In this document: positions 38,687-48,443 of the stretch, piece by piece
Numbering within the stretch: position 1 is the first letter of the stretch
How the letters are laid out: each line of letters starts with the position of its first letter
Source of the DNA: JALOTE01 sp031422195
GTDB taxonomy: Bacteria; Pseudomonadota; Alphaproteobacteria; Rhizobiales; Rhizobiaceae
Reading direction: 5' to 3'
NCBI GenBank assembly: GCA_031422195.1
Contig: JANOPZ010000040.1
Span: 1-64,000 of the forward strand
DNA: 64,000 bases
Made by a program: the position numbers and the translations under genes
The notes under the pieces: generated by a model
Told to the model about the DNA's origin: nothing
Databases searched by the model: none
What the model saw: only the letters and a program-made list of their open reading frames with translations

Positions 38687-40864
38687 ATGTCCGGCAATAG
38701 CAATCCAAGTAACAACGGTCAGGATCGTGACGTTGACATCGATCTTGCAGCTTTGGCGTCTGCTGTTTGGCGCAAGAAAATCCGAATCGGCATTCTGGCT
38801 GCGGGCTGCGCGGTGGTTGCGCTGGTCGGGTCAAACTTAGTGAGCCCAAAGTATCAAAGCGAGACACGGCTTCTCATTGAGTCTGGCGAAAGCGTATTTA
38901 CGCAGCCTGCCAGTGGATCGCAGCCTTCCAACGACCCAAATAACAGCGTGATGAATCCAGAGGCCGTGGCCAGCCAAGTAGAAATTTTGAAATCTACGGA
39001 CTTGCTTCGTAAAGTCGCTATCGACCTAAACCTTGCCAATTTGGACGAGTTTGACCAAGCAGCCAACTTAAGCGCGCTATCTCGGATTATGATTACAATC
39101 GGCCTGATGGAAAATCCGCTGGATGTTCCACCAGATTTGCGTGTGCTCGCAGCGATGAAAGAAAAGCTAGAAGTCTTTCCGGTTGAAAAATCCCGCGTCG
39201 TTGTGGTGAAATTTTCTTCCAAAGATCCAAAAACTGCAGAAGAGGTCCCAAACGCCTTGGCAGCGGCCTATTTGTCTTTGCAGCGCCAAAATAAGCAATC
39301 CATCAACGCCGGAGCGGCTGAGTTTTTACAACCCGAAATTACGGCGTTGCGTGAGCGGGTTAAAGCGGCAGAAGCGCGTGTCGCAGATTTCAAAGCCAGC
39401 GCCGATATTCTAGAAGGACAAAATCAATCCACGCTTGCAACGCAGCAACTTGGCGAACTTTCTTCTGAATTGTCCCGCTTAAAAGCAAACCGCGGTTCGG
39501 CTGAAGCAACTGCTGCTGCAATGCGCGCGTCGCTTGCCGCCGGTGCATCGTTAGACACATTGCCGTCGGTTCAATCATCCGGCCTGATTGACCGGCTTCG
39601 TGAAAAGCGCGTTGATATCGCCACCAATATTGCTGATTTATCGGTTAGTCTTTTGGACGGTCACCCAAAACTTAAAGCTCTCAAATCGCAGCTCAATGAT
39701 TTGGATGGCCAAATTCGCAATGAGGCAAGAAAGGTTCTTGTTAGTCTTGATACTTTGGCCGACACTGCCCGTAAGCGTGAGCAGCAACTGGTCATTGACT
39801 TAAACCGGCTCAAATCTGAAGCCGCACGTGCTGGCGGCCAGGGTGTTGAACTTCGTGCCTTAGAGCGTGAAGCCAACGCGCAAAGCCAATTGCTGGAAAG
39901 CTACTTATCCCGCTATCGCGAAGCTTCTGCGCGCACCGATAATAATTACGTTCCAGCTGACGCCCGTATTATTGCCGTTGCGCCGCTGCCCTCCGAATCA
40001 TACTTTCCAAAGAAGGTCCCAATTACGATCGCCGCCTTTTTTGCCGGGTTGCTAGCAGGCGTTATGGGTGCATTGTTGAGCGAGCTTTTTTCAGGACGTG
40101 GTATGCGTCGCACGTTATTTGCTGCCAACGGGCAGGGGGCAATGCAAGACGCGCATGAAGAAACCATGGCACGCGATCAAGCAATTGAGGGTCCAAATGA
40201 ACGTGTGGCACCACCAAGTGTTGCCTCGAGTTTGCTGGGCAAGCGGAAAACCATCAATGCTCCATCTCTCAACCCGGAAGATGTGGTGCCGATTGACCAA
40301 CGCATTGATAGTGTTGCTGATGAATTGGTGGCGTCGGGTTGCCAGCGGGCAATTTTCATCTCCCCGGAAGGTGACCTTGGTGCCGCCGGAGCCGTGATGA
40401 TTGCACGCCGGATGGCCGACGATGGTTTGGCTGTTATCATGGTGGATTTGACAACCAGCGCAATTGCGACCCGAACCATGCTTGATGAGACAAATTCGCC
40501 CGGCCTAACCGACCTTTTGTGTGGTGAAGCTTCATTGTCTGACAGCATTCAAAACGATCTTTATTCCGATGCTAAAATCGTTGGGCGTGGCATAGCCAGC
40601 AGCGCCAAAGCAATGCGCAACGCTGAGCGTCTGCCTGAGATACTCGAACAAATCAACGAGACATGTGATATTCTGGTGGTGGAATGTGGCGCTGCTGATC
40701 TCGACATGCTTGATTTGGTAACGAGCAAAGATGTTCAGACGAGCATCATTGTCAGTGCAATAAAAGCCAATGATGCGGCCGCGTTACACACTATTAATGC
40801 GCTTGGCGGTGCCGAGGGGTGCCTGCGAGTAACACCGTTGTTAAAGCAGCGCAGGGCAGCCTAA
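38687..40864 (+). CDS. Wzz/ExoP-type exopolysaccharide copolymerase with degenerate kinase domain
   Basis: The 725-residue protein sets exopolysaccharide chain length and links polymerisation to export. A Wzz domain lies between two membrane helices (about 38-58 and 445-467), with long coiled-coil helices in the periplasm and the GNVR-like segment LLESYLSRYREASART. The cytoplasmic part (about 535-725) has the CpsD/BY-kinase fold order, but the Walker A position reads SPEGDLGAAGA and has no GK[ST]. A Walker A'-like VIMVDLTTSA and a Walker B-like DILVVECG remain. No tyrosine cluster ends the protein. GGAG precedes the ATG at 38687. Confidence 0.88.
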   Translation: MSGNSNPSNNGQDRDVDIDLAALASAVWRKKIRIGILAAGCAVVALVGSNLVSPKYQSETRLLIESGESVFTQPASGSQPSNDPNNSVMNPEAVASQVEILKSTDLLRKVAIDLNLANLDEFDQAANLSALSRIMITIGLMENPLDVPPDLRVLAAMKEKLEVFPVEKSRVVVVKFSSKDPKTAEEVPNALAAAYLSLQRQNKQSINAGAAEFLQPEITALRERVKAAEARVADFKASADILEGQNQSTLATQQLGELSSELSRLKANRGSAEATAAAMRASLAAGASLDTLPSVQSSGLIDRLREKRVDIATNIADLSVSLLDGHPKLKALKSQLNDLDGQIRNEARKVLVSLDTLADTARKREQQLVIDLNRLKSEAARAGGQGVELRALEREANAQSQLLESYLSRYREASARTDNNYVPADARIIAVAPLPSESYFPKKVPITIAAFFAGLLAGVMGALLSELFSGRGMRRTLFAANGQGAMQDAHEETMARDQAIEGPNERVAPPSVASSLLGKRKTINAPSLNPEDVVPIDQRIDSVADELVASGCQRAIFISPEGDLGAAGAVMIARRMADDGLAVIMVDLTTSAIATRTMLDETNSPGLTDLLCGEASLSDSIQNDLYSDAKIVGRGIASSAKAMRNAERLPEILEQINETCDILVVECGAADLDMLDLVTSKDVQTSIIVSAIKANDAAALHTINALGGAEGCLRVTPLLKQRRAA

Positions 40865-40874
40865 GCCCAAATTG

Positions 40875-42107
40875 TTAGAGTTCAGAGCTATCTTTGGCTG
40901 CGTCCGCCACCTTTGTCTCGGTGGTTTTAGCGCCTTTCAATTTGCGGATGCGTTTCACAAATGACCAGAGCTTCTCATTGTTCTTGATCCAACGTTTGCC
41001 AAAACGCGCAATATCAATTTGAATTTTGGCAAGTTTACCGCGAAGCGATAGTCCGACTACGGTATCACGGTGCCACGTTTCGACATCACACCATGAACGC
41101 TTATATCCTTCATCGCCAACGCCAAGATCATAAATTTCAAGTGTTGAACGACAGGCAGCCTCAACCAATGCAAAATTGAGGAAATCGCCCGGACTGGCTG
41201 CTGTTAGCTCATCATCGGCAAATGCGGTAAAATGCACCATTTGCCGCATCCCATGATAGGATGAGCCGTAAACAGCCCGTGTTTTACCTTGCACTTCAAG
41301 ACTGCTTAGAAAAAAATGATGGTCTTGTTGCGGACTGCTATTGGAAAAAAGAGCTTTGAAAAAAGATTGCTCTTTGTCGTTTCCAAAGACGTTTGTAACA
41401 CCTTTGCCGCTGAGTTGATCTGCTTTCATGGCAAAATACTGCTCTAGAGTGCGAGCATTTGCTTCTTTAGGGACCGGGCTGACAATGTTAAAACCGCCCG
41501 CTGCTTCAAACTTGCGCTGTTGTGAGCGAAACCGCTTGCGCTTGCGTTTACCGGATCGGGTTTCCAATACGGCATCGAAGCTTTGATTAACATTAAGATG
41601 CAGGGATACGTTTGGGCTTGTGGACGAACCGTCAGCGAGCAACGGATTTGCATAATCGCCGAGTGTTTCCAATTGGCGCTCAAGCATAATGGCATCAACG
41701 GCCCATGGTTGCCGGGACAAGTTGGCATTGAGTTCAACCAAAAATTGCTGTGCTTCGTTCTGTGAAAGCGCGGCTTTCAACGCCGGAAAATTAGCGTTGG
41801 CATGGCTGCCGCCAACAAATTGCGCAATTTTCAGCCCGGATTTGTTTACGATTTCAAGTGCAAGCGCCAATATTACGTCACCATTACGGCTGGCTGTAAC
41901 CACAATAATATTGGTATTTACGTTTTTTGCCCAATGGCTAACCCAATGCGGCGAGCACGAATATCCGCTTTGGCCGGATTGTGCCAATTGCGCTAAAACA
42001 GGCAATCCCTCATGAACTGGAAGCACCGACACAACCAAAAGTGGCTCTGAGGCAGCAATGCCCGCAGCCAAATTCCGGCGCTGTGATGGTAGTGCAACTT
42101 CGTTCAT
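40875..42107 (-). CDS. GNAT-type acetyltransferase, CelD/BcsL-like
   Basis: The 410-residue protein matches the Acetyltransf_6 (CelD/FemAB-like) family found next to exopolysaccharide and cellulose genes. Typical pieces are the basic region GKRKRKRFRSQQRKFEAAGG before the second GNAT half, and the C-terminal ALVEAACRSTLEIYDLGVGDEGYKRSW-type block. It may acetylate a polysaccharide or its precursor. It converges on the copolymerase gene with ten bases between. The C-terminus is Lys-rich. ATG at 42107 is chosen over an earlier in-frame start nine codons upstream. Confidence 0.8.
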   Translation of the reverse strand: MNEVALPSQRRNLAAGIAASEPLLVVSVLPVHEGLPVLAQLAQSGQSGYSCSPHWVSHWAKNVNTNIIVVTASRNGDVILALALEIVNKSGLKIAQFVGGSHANANFPALKAALSQNEAQQFLVELNANLSRQPWAVDAIMLERQLETLGDYANPLLADGSSTSPNVSLHLNVNQSFDAVLETRSGKRKRKRFRSQQRKFEAAGGFNIVSPVPKEANARTLEQYFAMKADQLSGKGVTNVFGNDKEQSFFKALFSNSSPQQDHHFFLSSLEVQGKTRAVYGSSYHGMRQMVHFTAFADDELTAASPGDFLNFALVEAACRSTLEIYDLGVGDEGYKRSWCDVETWHRDTVVGLSLRGKLAKIQIDIARFGKRWIKNNEKLWSFVKRIRKLKGAKTTETKVADAAKDSSEL

Positions 42108-42184
42108 AGCGGTCCAACAACTTGATTTTGTCAAACGCTACACAGAAGGGATGAATATTCAGTCGCTTGTTGTGGTTAACGGGC

Positions 42185-42400
42185 TTATTCTTGAACGGGC
42201 TTTGGACCCGCCATCCATTTAATGATCACCATGGCTGGCAAGATCCACAACAGGCCCGAAATTGCAAAGAAGGCCAGATGTGTCAGCCAATGCGACTCAG
42301 CCAACTGCGCAACTGCAATCATGGTTGCCAACAGCGCATAGATAATAACCAGTGCGAGCAACAAAAATGTTCCGATTAGTTTTTTTATACGAATAGGCAT
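42185..42400 (-). CDS. Small membrane protein, DUF2842
   Basis: A 71-residue protein with a basic N-terminus (MPIRIKKLIGTF) and two hydrophobic helices at about 10-30 and 40-62, ending AMVIIKWMAGPKP. This fits DUF2842, a short family restricted to alphaproteobacteria, in which the second helix is followed by W-M. Its function is unknown. It lies divergent from heme A synthase (160 bases), a neighbourhood that is common in the group. Confidence 0.8.
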   Translation of the reverse strand: MPIRIKKLIGTFLLLALVIIYALLATMIAVAQLAESHWLTHLAFFAISGLLWILPAMVIIKWMAGPKPVQE

Positions 42401-42559
42401 ATTAAACCTCGTTCAACACTAAAATAAGCCATTTGCCGATTGAAGCAATAAGCCACATGGGAACCGGTGCGCGACCGCTTGCCGCGCAGTAAAATGCAAT
42501 AACATCTTGCAGAACAGTAAAGTTTGGAGCGAAGAGGGGCCAACGCAAAGGCAACTTCA

Positions 42560-43687
42560 ATGTCCACAATTCTACCGGCGAATACAACCTTAATTGAAAC
42601 CAACCGGCGCATGGTCCGCTATTGGCTATACACCGTTTTGGCGGTGCTGTTTACACTGGTGATCGTCGGCGGTGCAACGCGCCTGACAGATTCCGGCCTG
42701 TCGATCACCGAATGGAAGCCGATCCACGGCATAATACCGCCGCTGTCACTTGCCGAATGGCAGGAAGAATTGGAAAAATACCGCCAAATTCCTGAATACC
42801 AAGAAATCAACAAAGGCATGACACTTGAGGCCTTTAAGGTCATTTATTGGTGGGAGTGGGCTCATAGATTTTTGGCCCGTTTTGTGGGCCTCGTTTTTGC
42901 TCTGCCATTTGCGGCATTTTGGCTGATGGGCAAACTCGAAAAACCGCTCAAACCGCGCCTGTTCATATTGCTTGCGCTTGGTGGCCTTCAAGGCTTTATC
43001 GGTTGGTGGATGGTATCGTCAGGCCTTACTGAACGCACAGACGTTAGCCAATATCGCCTCGCCACCCACTTAACATTGGCCTCAATCATCTTTGCCGGGA
43101 CAATGTGGGTGGCGCGCGGCTTGGCTCCACATGAAGGGCGCAATGCCAGCACCGGGACAAACGGTGGCGCAATGGTTATGGCGCTATTGGTATTGTCACA
43201 GATTTATATCGGCGGCTTGGTGGCTGGCCTTAACGCCGGATATAGCTTTAACACGTGGCCGCTGCTCGATGGGCGCTTTATCCCAGACCAGTTGTTATTA
43301 TTGGAGCCAGCTTGGCGAAATCTCTCTGAAAACCCCAAGACAGTACAGTTTATTCATCGCATGTCAGCCTATGCCATATTCCTTGCTGCTTTCGTTCATG
43401 TTTGGCGCACGATTTCGCGCGAAGGCGCAGGTTCAACACATGCGCGCCGTGCCGTCGTGTTGGCTGCGCTGATTACCTGTCAGGCGTTGATCGGAATTAT
43501 CACTCTGGTAAGAGAAGTGCCGCTGCATTGGGGTCTCGCACACCAAGGCATGGCGCTCATTGTGCTGGGGTTTGCCGTGGCGCATTGGCGTGGTGCGAAA
43601 GGCCCATACATCGCTGCTGGCACGTTAGCTGTTAGCAGTTATGATACTGGCTTCACGCGGCCGCGTGACGCCGTCCCAAATGTATAG
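42560..43687 (+). CDS. ctaA: Heme A synthase (COX15/CtaA type 2)
   Basis: CtaA oxidises heme O to heme A for cytochrome c oxidase. The 375-residue protein has eight membrane helices and the four heme-ligand histidines in the expected contexts: [31 protein letters not shown] and [10 protein letters not shown]. The first helix is followed by [21 protein letters not shown], the family hallmark. AAAGG lies upstream of the ATG at 42560. Its last 49 bases overlap the 3' end of dinB on the other strand. Confidence 0.94.
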   Translation: MSTILPANTTLIETNRRMVRYWLYTVLAVLFTLVIVGGATRLTDSGLSITEWKPIHGIIPPLSLAEWQEELEKYRQIPEYQEINKGMTLEAFKVIYWWEWAHRFLARFVGLVFALPFAAFWLMGKLEKPLKPRLFILLALGGLQGFIGWWMVSSGLTERTDVSQYRLATHLTLASIIFAGTMWVARGLAPHEGRNASTGTNGGAMVMALLVLSQIYIGGLVAGLNAGYSFNTWPLLDGRFIPDQLLLLEPAWRNLSENPKTVQFIHRMSAYAIFLAAFVHVWRTISREGAGSTHARRAVVLAALITCQALIGIITLVREVPLHWGLAHQGMALIVLGFAVAHWRGAKGPYIAAGTLAVSSYDTGFTRPRDAVPNV

Positions 43688-44940
43688 CCAGTTTCAACGG
43701 CTTGACTGCCAAATTTCTCGCGCAGCTTGTCCACAGCAAGCTCTGCTTTTTGCCTTTTTTGTGCGCCCTCATCGATAAGATCAATGGAGTCGGCACGCCC
43801 TTCATCTTCAATATCGTTGACCCCAATCCCTAAAAGCCGGAATGCTGTACCGTCAATTTCGCGGTCTAAAAGCAGTAAACCAGCCCGAAAAATTCGGTCC
43901 GCCAATTGTGTCGGGTCTGGCAATGTCAGTGCGCGGGTTCGGGATTTGAAATCAGAAGTCTTGAGTTTTAGTGTGACCGTTCGTCCTGATAACTCTGCTT
44001 TTTTAAGGCGCGCAGATACGTCTTCGCTCAGCGATCGCAGGGGCGTCACCAATTGCTGAAACATCCTTAAATCCGTATCAAATGAGGTTTCGGCAGAAAC
44101 GCTTTTTGTTTCGTGCCCAACAGTCACGTTGCGCTCATCTTCTCCTCGCGACAGGTAGTAAAGCCGTTGGCCCATCGAGCCAAAGCGCCGCATCAAATCG
44201 GTAAGCGGTAATTCTTGCAATTGGCCGATCATGGTAATGCCGGCTTTGGCCAACGCGGCCTCGAAGGCGGGGCCAACACCCCAGATTTTGCGCACAGGCA
44301 ATCCCGCCAGAACTGTTTTTGCCTCAGCTTGACCAATGATCGAAAACCCGCGCGGTTTATCCAAATCTGACGCCAATTTTGCAAGAAATTTGCAATATGA
44401 AAGGCCAACAGACACTGATATTCCAAGACTGTCTTCAATTCTCTTAGAAAGTTGCGCCAGTGCAATGGCAGGCGAAGCATGATGCAACAGCTCAGTACCC
44501 GTCAAATCAAGAAAGGCCTCGTCAATCGAAACCGGTTCCACCAAGGGTGTCAGCTCTTGCATCAACTCGCGAACTTGCCGCCCCACTTTAGCATATTTTG
44601 CCATATCAGGCTTGATCACCACGGCATCTGGGCAGGCGGCCAGAGCCTTAAACATGGGTTGCGCTGATTTTACACCGCGGATGCGCGCCACATAACATGC
44701 GGTTGACACCACACCGCGCTTGCCGCCACCGATGATTACCGGTTTGTCGCGCAATTCTGGGCGATCGCGTTTTTCAACCGAGGCATAAAACGCATCGCAA
44801 TCAATATGGGCAATCGACAAACGATCACGTTCACTGTGTACTAATAGTCGCGGACTGCCGCAATTTTTGCAGCGCAAAACGGTAACAGCATTATAAGTGA
44901 GACAGTCACGGCAGAAGGGGCTGTTCGAGAAGCCGCTCAT
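43639..44940 (-). CDS. dinB: DNA polymerase IV with N-terminal zinc ribbon
   Basis: This Y-family polymerase copies damaged DNA. The 433-residue protein has the catalytic residues in [12 protein letters not shown] and VSIDEAFLD, the helix-hairpin-helix [20 protein letters not shown], and the little-finger domain. Ahead of the polymerase is an extra 35-residue module with two CxxC pairs, C10-C13 and C24-C27, a probable zinc ribbon that standard DinB proteins lack but rhizobial DinB homologues often carry. It lies three bases after radC in a map-radC-dinB run and overlaps ctaA convergently. Confidence 0.93.
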   Translation of the reverse strand: MSGFSNSPFCRDCLTYNAVTVLRCKNCGSPRLLVHSERDRLSIAHIDCDAFYASVEKRDRPELRDKPVIIGGGKRGVVSTACYVARIRGVKSAQPMFKALAACPDAVVIKPDMAKYAKVGRQVRELMQELTPLVEPVSIDEAFLDLTGTELLHHASPAIALAQLSKRIEDSLGISVSVGLSYCKFLAKLASDLDKPRGFSIIGQAEAKTVLAGLPVRKIWGVGPAFEAALAKAGITMIGQLQELPLTDLMRRFGSMGQRLYYLSRGEDERNVTVGHETKSVSAETSFDTDLRMFQQLVTPLRSLSEDVSARLKKAELSGRTVTLKLKTSDFKSRTRALTLPDPTQLADRIFRAGLLLLDREIDGTAFRLLGIGVNDIEDEGRADSIDLIDEGAQKRQKAELAVDKLREKFGSQAVETGYTFGTASRGRVKPVS

Positions 44941-44943
44941 CGC

Positions 44944-45828
44944 TCACATCAAGCCTTCAGCCTTGAGGCTGGTGTAGCCGTTGCGCCCAATGATCAAATG
45001 ATCATGCACAGCGATTTCAAGTGATTGAGCAATTTCTTTGATTCGATGTGTCATCTCAATATCCGCTGCCGAAGGGGCAGGGTCGCCCGACGGGTGGTTA
45101 TGAACCAGGATCAGCGCAGAAGCTGATAACTCTAACGCGCGTTTAACAACCTCACGCGGATAAACGGGCGTATGATCAACCGTGCCGCGCTGCTGCAATT
45201 CATCAGCAATCAGCCCATTTTTTTTGTTTAGAAACAGCACACGAAATTGTTCACGCGTTTCATGTGCCATCACAGCGCGGCAGTAGCTAAGGACCTTGTC
45301 CCAAGCGCCAAGCATATCAGTGTTGCGTGGCAATTCTGCCTTAGCAGTTGCGCGCACCAAAGCGGCCAACGCTGAGAGGTCAAATGCAGTGGCTTCGCCA
45401 ACACCAACTATCTCCTTGAGCAAATGTGAAGGCGCGCTCAGCGTTGCAAGCAATGAACCAAATCGCTTGATAAGCGCTCTGGCGATGGGCCGTGTGTCGC
45501 GTCGCGCAATGCTGCGAAACAACAAAAGCTCCAGCAGTTCATAATCTTCAAACGCATCGCCACCCAACCGTTCAAACCGGTCGCGAATACGTTGGCGGTG
45601 GTCAAGGACATCAGGTGGCGTCGAAGGCGTTGGTTTTTCTAAAGGCTGCACTTCAATTGGTTTTTTTGCCAATGGCAATAATAATTGGGGATTGGTAAAT
45701 GCCGCAGCCAATTCATCCACACCCTCAATTGGGCTGCGGTTGTCAGTAAGAAGTTCTGAAAAAAGTGTCTCATCGCTGGCAGTATGTATAAGGCCCAGCA
45801 AACCCCGCTCATCTGCCGGGCGTGTCAT
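44944..45828 (-). CDS. radC: RadC-family JAB domain protein
   Basis: The 294-residue protein has a C-terminal JAMM/MPN+ metal-binding motif, [11 protein letters not shown], in the RadC arrangement, preceded by the helix-hairpin-helix region (about 80-150). Its cellular role is unsettled; the name comes from an old repair phenotype. The first 75 residues form a low-complexity, family-atypical extension. The start is the ATG at 45828, or a TTG at 45834 overlapping the map stop (TTGA). Either way it is coupled to map and followed closely by dinB. Confidence 0.88.
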   Translation of the reverse strand: MTRPADERGLLGLIHTASDETLFSELLTDNRSPIEGVDELAAAFTNPQLLLPLAKKPIEVQPLEKPTPSTPPDVLDHRQRIRDRFERLGGDAFEDYELLELLLFRSIARRDTRPIARALIKRFGSLLATLSAPSHLLKEIVGVGEATAFDLSALAALVRATAKAELPRNTDMLGAWDKVLSYCRAVMAHETREQFRVLFLNKKNGLIADELQQRGTVDHTPVYPREVVKRALELSASALILVHNHPSGDPAPSAADIEMTHRIKEIAQSLEIAVHDHLIIGRNGYTSLKAEGLM

Positions 45829-45830
45829 TT

Positions 45831-46667
45831 TCAAACAGCAACCAAATCAATGCCGGGGCGGTGCAGCCCCTTCGGCGACAAGGTAAAAATCTCGAAACCA
45901 TTGGAAGTAACGCCAAGCGAGTGTTCATATTGCGCTGAGAGCATTCGGTCTCGGGTTACTGCTGTCCACCCGTCAGCGAGAACTTTCACATGAGGGCGCC
46001 CGAGATTAATCATCGGTTCGATGGTAAAAATCATCCCTTCTCGCAATTCAACACCTTCATTTGGGCTGCCATAGTGCAAAATATTTGGCGCATCGTGAAA
46101 CAATTGCCCTACACCATGACCACAAAAATCTCGCACAACGGAACAACGCTCAGCCTCAGCAAAATTTTGAATGGCAGCGCCAATGGCGCCGGTTTTTACC
46201 CCCGGCTTCACAATGGAAATTCCCCGCATGAGCGCTTCATGCGTAATTTCGCACAATCGCGTTGCCGCACGTTTTACATTACCAACCACATACATCCGGC
46301 TCGTGTCGCCATGCCAGCCATCCAGCACATAAGTCACATCGACATTGACAATGTCGCCATCGCGCAAAGGTTTATCATTCGGAATGCCATGGCAAACAAC
46401 ATGGTTGATCGAAGTACAGCACGAATGACGATAGCCACGAAAATTCAACGTGGCTGGAGCGGCACCATGCTTGGCGCCGAAAGCGAAGAGAAAGTCATCG
46501 ATCGCCAAAGTCGAGACACCTGGCTCGATTATCTCTGCGACACCATCGAGCGCCTGCGCCGCTATTTGTCCGACGATGCGCATGGCAGCAAATGCGTCGG
46601 GACCATAGAGCTTGATCTGGCCTGTATTTTTTACCGGCGTTTTTGCAGCATCAATATAAGTGACCAT
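45831..46667 (-). CDS. map: Methionine aminopeptidase type I
   Basis: Map removes the initiator methionine. The 278-residue protein has the five metal ligands in their contexts: the two aspartates in [20 protein letters not shown], the histidine in [12 protein letters not shown], and the glutamates in [10 protein letters not shown] and the C-terminal QYEHSLGVT. The substrate histidine lies in NHVVCHGIP. The ATG at 46667 is chosen; the open frame upstream adds 25 residues not seen in the family. It is coupled to radC. Confidence 0.95.
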   Translation of the reverse strand: MVTYIDAAKTPVKNTGQIKLYGPDAFAAMRIVGQIAAQALDGVAEIIEPGVSTLAIDDFLFAFGAKHGAAPATLNFRGYRHSCCTSINHVVCHGIPNDKPLRDGDIVNVDVTYVLDGWHGDTSRMYVVGNVKRAATRLCEITHEALMRGISIVKPGVKTGAIGAAIQNFAEAERCSVVRDFCGHGVGQLFHDAPNILHYGSPNEGVELREGMIFTIEPMINLGRPHVKVLADGWTAVTRDRMLSAQYEHSLGVTSNGFEIFTLSPKGLHRPGIDLVAV

Positions 46668-46788
46668 CGTTTGGTTTTCCGTGGAGCAAGCAAGCGTGAT
46701 ATCGCTGGGCCGTATTGTGCACGAAACGCGAACGGGCTTCAACTGTTAGGTTGAAGCAGCCCCAGAAGCATATTGTAAGGAACAACAG

Positions 46789-46863
46789 TGGTACGCCCTA
46801 GGGGAGTCGAACCCCTCTTACCAGGATGAAAACCTGGCGTCCTAACCGATAGACGAAGGGCGC
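46789..46863 (-). tRNA. tRNA-Glu (anticodon TTC)
   Basis: The 75-base gene folds as a cloverleaf: acceptor GCGCCCT paired with AGGGCGT (one G-T pair), D arm GTCTATCGGTTAGGAC, anticodon stem CCAGG/CCTGG with loop TTTTCAT, and T arm AGAGGGGTTCGACTCCCCT. CCA is encoded. Loop positions 34-36 read TTC, which decodes Glu codons. Confidence 0.96.
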
Positions 46864-46965
46864 TTCGCTGTCACGTCTCTATAGTCGGCACTTTTTTGGG
46901 TATCAAGCGGGGAAATGCAGTTTTTGTAATTTTTTATGAAATTGTTTTGGAAAAACAACCGCTGC

Positions 46966-48231
46966 TTAACGTCGGCGGCAACGCCAGTTCCAATCCCGCT
47001 CAGAGCCTGTGTCGACATGCACCGAATCGGTGTAGCAATATGTGCCAACGCCGCCACGATCGGGTAGAGAGCGTAGATATTTGGCGAGTTCCCATTTGCC
47101 AACGCCAGCAATTTGAATATCTGCAGCCGAACACATCATATGCAAGGAGTGACGTGACCCCCCCGCGCGGCGATTTCCTCCGGGAGACCGATAGCCGGAC
47201 GTTACAATCACTTTTTTACCGTAATGGCCCTCGATCTTTTTCAAAACAGAAATCAATTTCGGCTTGAAGCAAGCCACGTCAACGCGATCGGTTTGTTTTA
47301 ATATACCATTTGGCGCTAAACGGGCCAGCCCGGCCGCACTTGCAGAAGCCAATTGCACCGGCGGCTCTTCTTCATAACCATTTTCGTCGTTATCGTTTGC
47401 TGATGGATCAAGCGCAAAAAGGTTTTTTGCGTTTACGCCCGGCAATGATTCTAATGACTGAATCTGACCCGAAGAACCATTATTTGATGCATCAAGTGAC
47501 GCCAACTCAACTCTGGTACCATCTTCCTGTGGTGAAGCTGTTAGAACTTGTTGGGTTTTCTTGGGCTTGTTACCAAATAAACTCGCAAACAGATTGGGTT
47601 TTGCGGGCGCGATGGGGCGTGCACTTTTTTGCGTTACGACGGGATCTGGAATTGCCAGCGCTGCGTTTGCGTCAGTGGCGCTGATTGCTTGAAGCGCTGC
47701 AACCTCTGTGGCAACAGCCACTGGTGCAGAAACGGGCGTTGGAACTTGTCCAGACAAATCAGCCGGTGTGAGCGGTGCCGGCACAGCTTGCCCGACTGGC
47801 TGTACACCGGTTTGCTGTACAACGCCGTCAGTAACATATTGGCTGGAATTGGTGACAGCACCGGCGTTTGGATTAAAAGCAGTTGCAGAAGCCAATTCTT
47901 GCATTACTGCGCTGGGTGGCGCCGAGCCGGGCGCAAAACCTTGTGTTTCCGCAATACCTAACGGGCTGGACGGCAAACCGCCTGCACCAACATTGCCCGC
48001 ACCAACATTACCTGTACCAACAAACACACCCTGCGCCTGGTCGGGCGCAGTTGCATTCTCAATGAGCAGTACGTTTTGTTGATTAGCGCTAACAATTCCA
48101 TATGTGGCCACACTGGCATCGGGCCCGGATGTTGGTGTGCACCCAGAAACAGCCATCAGGCCAACAGCGAATAAAACGCCACTTGAGATGCGGGCCGGTG
48201 ATTTTGGCGTTAATCGAAATACAGTCGTCAA
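46966..48231 (-). CDS. DUF882 / M15-type peptidase lipoprotein
   Basis: The 421-residue protein has a lipobox at Cys31 (LMAVSGC), a long low-complexity linker rich in Ala, Pro and Gly (about 35-290), and a C-terminal DUF882 (YcbK/Peptidase M15_3) domain with SGYRSPGGNRRAGGSRHSLHMMCSAADIQI-type zinc ligands and SVHVDTGSER. It is likely a peptidoglycan-cleaving enzyme tethered to the membrane. The start is a TTG at 48231 whose bases overlap the stop of the preceding small ORF (TTGA). A 15-base repeat in the linker encodes GNVGA units. Confidence 0.82.
   Translation of the reverse strand: MTTVFRLTPKSPARISSGVLFAVGLMAVSGCTPTSGPDASVATYGIVSANQQNVLLIENATAPDQAQGVFVGTGNVGAGNVGAGGLPSSPLGIAETQGFAPGSAPPSAVMQELASATAFNPNAGAVTNSSQYVTDGVVQQTGVQPVGQAVPAPLTPADLSGQVPTPVSAPVAVATEVAALQAISATDANAALAIPDPVVTQKSARPIAPAKPNLFASLFGNKPKKTQQVLTASPQEDGTRVELASLDASNNGSSGQIQSLESLPGVNAKNLFALDPSANDNDENGYEEEPPVQLASASAAGLARLAPNGILKQTDRVDVACFKPKLISVLKKIEGHYGKKVIVTSGYRSPGGNRRAGGSRHSLHMMCSAADIQIAGVGKWELAKYLRSLPDRGGVGTYCYTDSVHVDTGSERDWNWRCRRR
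47984..48020. repeat. 15-base direct repeat in the lipoprotein linker
   Basis: GCACCAACATTGCCC and GCACCAACATTACCT are adjacent, followed by a partial third copy (GTACCAAC). It encodes the GNVGAGNVGAGG stretch of the DUF882 lipoprotein linker, and its length keeps the frame. Confidence 0.75.
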
Positions 48232-48443
48232 TGTGCCAATTCCGCTTCCCTCAAGACTGCTACACGTCTTGATCGCGCGCTGTCAGTCAATGGTTCAAAA
48301 ATGCTCAATGACGCGTTAACGTCTTTAATCGCCATCTGCAACAATTGCGGCAAAAACATGATGCCAGCCTTAATGTGGCCGGCGTTTGCCAGACCACTTC
48401 TTTCTAACCTCGCTGACTTCACATTAGAAATGCGCTGCTGCAT
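48228..48443 (-). CDS. Small coupled ORF between phaC and the DUF882 lipoprotein
   Basis: A 71-residue reading frame starts with the ATG inside the phaC stop (ATGA) and ends with the TGA that overlaps the TTG start of the lipoprotein gene (TTGA). This stop-start chaining on both sides strongly suggests real translation. The product (MQQRISNVKSARLERSG...) is Arg- and Leu-rich, with one mildly amphipathic helix in the middle (AGIMFLPQLLQMAI) and no signal peptide or known motif. I do not recognise it. A phasin-like or PHA-granule role is only a guess from position. Confidence 0.55.
   Translation of the reverse strand: MQQRISNVKSARLERSGLANAGHIKAGIMFLPQLLQMAIKDVNASLSIFEPLTDSARSRRVAVLREAELAH

Noticed and set aside
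42385..42612. 75-codon minus-strand frame between DUF2842 and ctaA
   Set aside because: It overlaps the start of ctaA and has a Cys/Arg-rich composition unlike a real protein; the region is better seen as a divergent control region.
45990..46754. 254-codon plus-strand open frame across map
   Set aside because: It is antisense to map, has no family resemblance or ribosome-binding site, and map is clearly the real gene.
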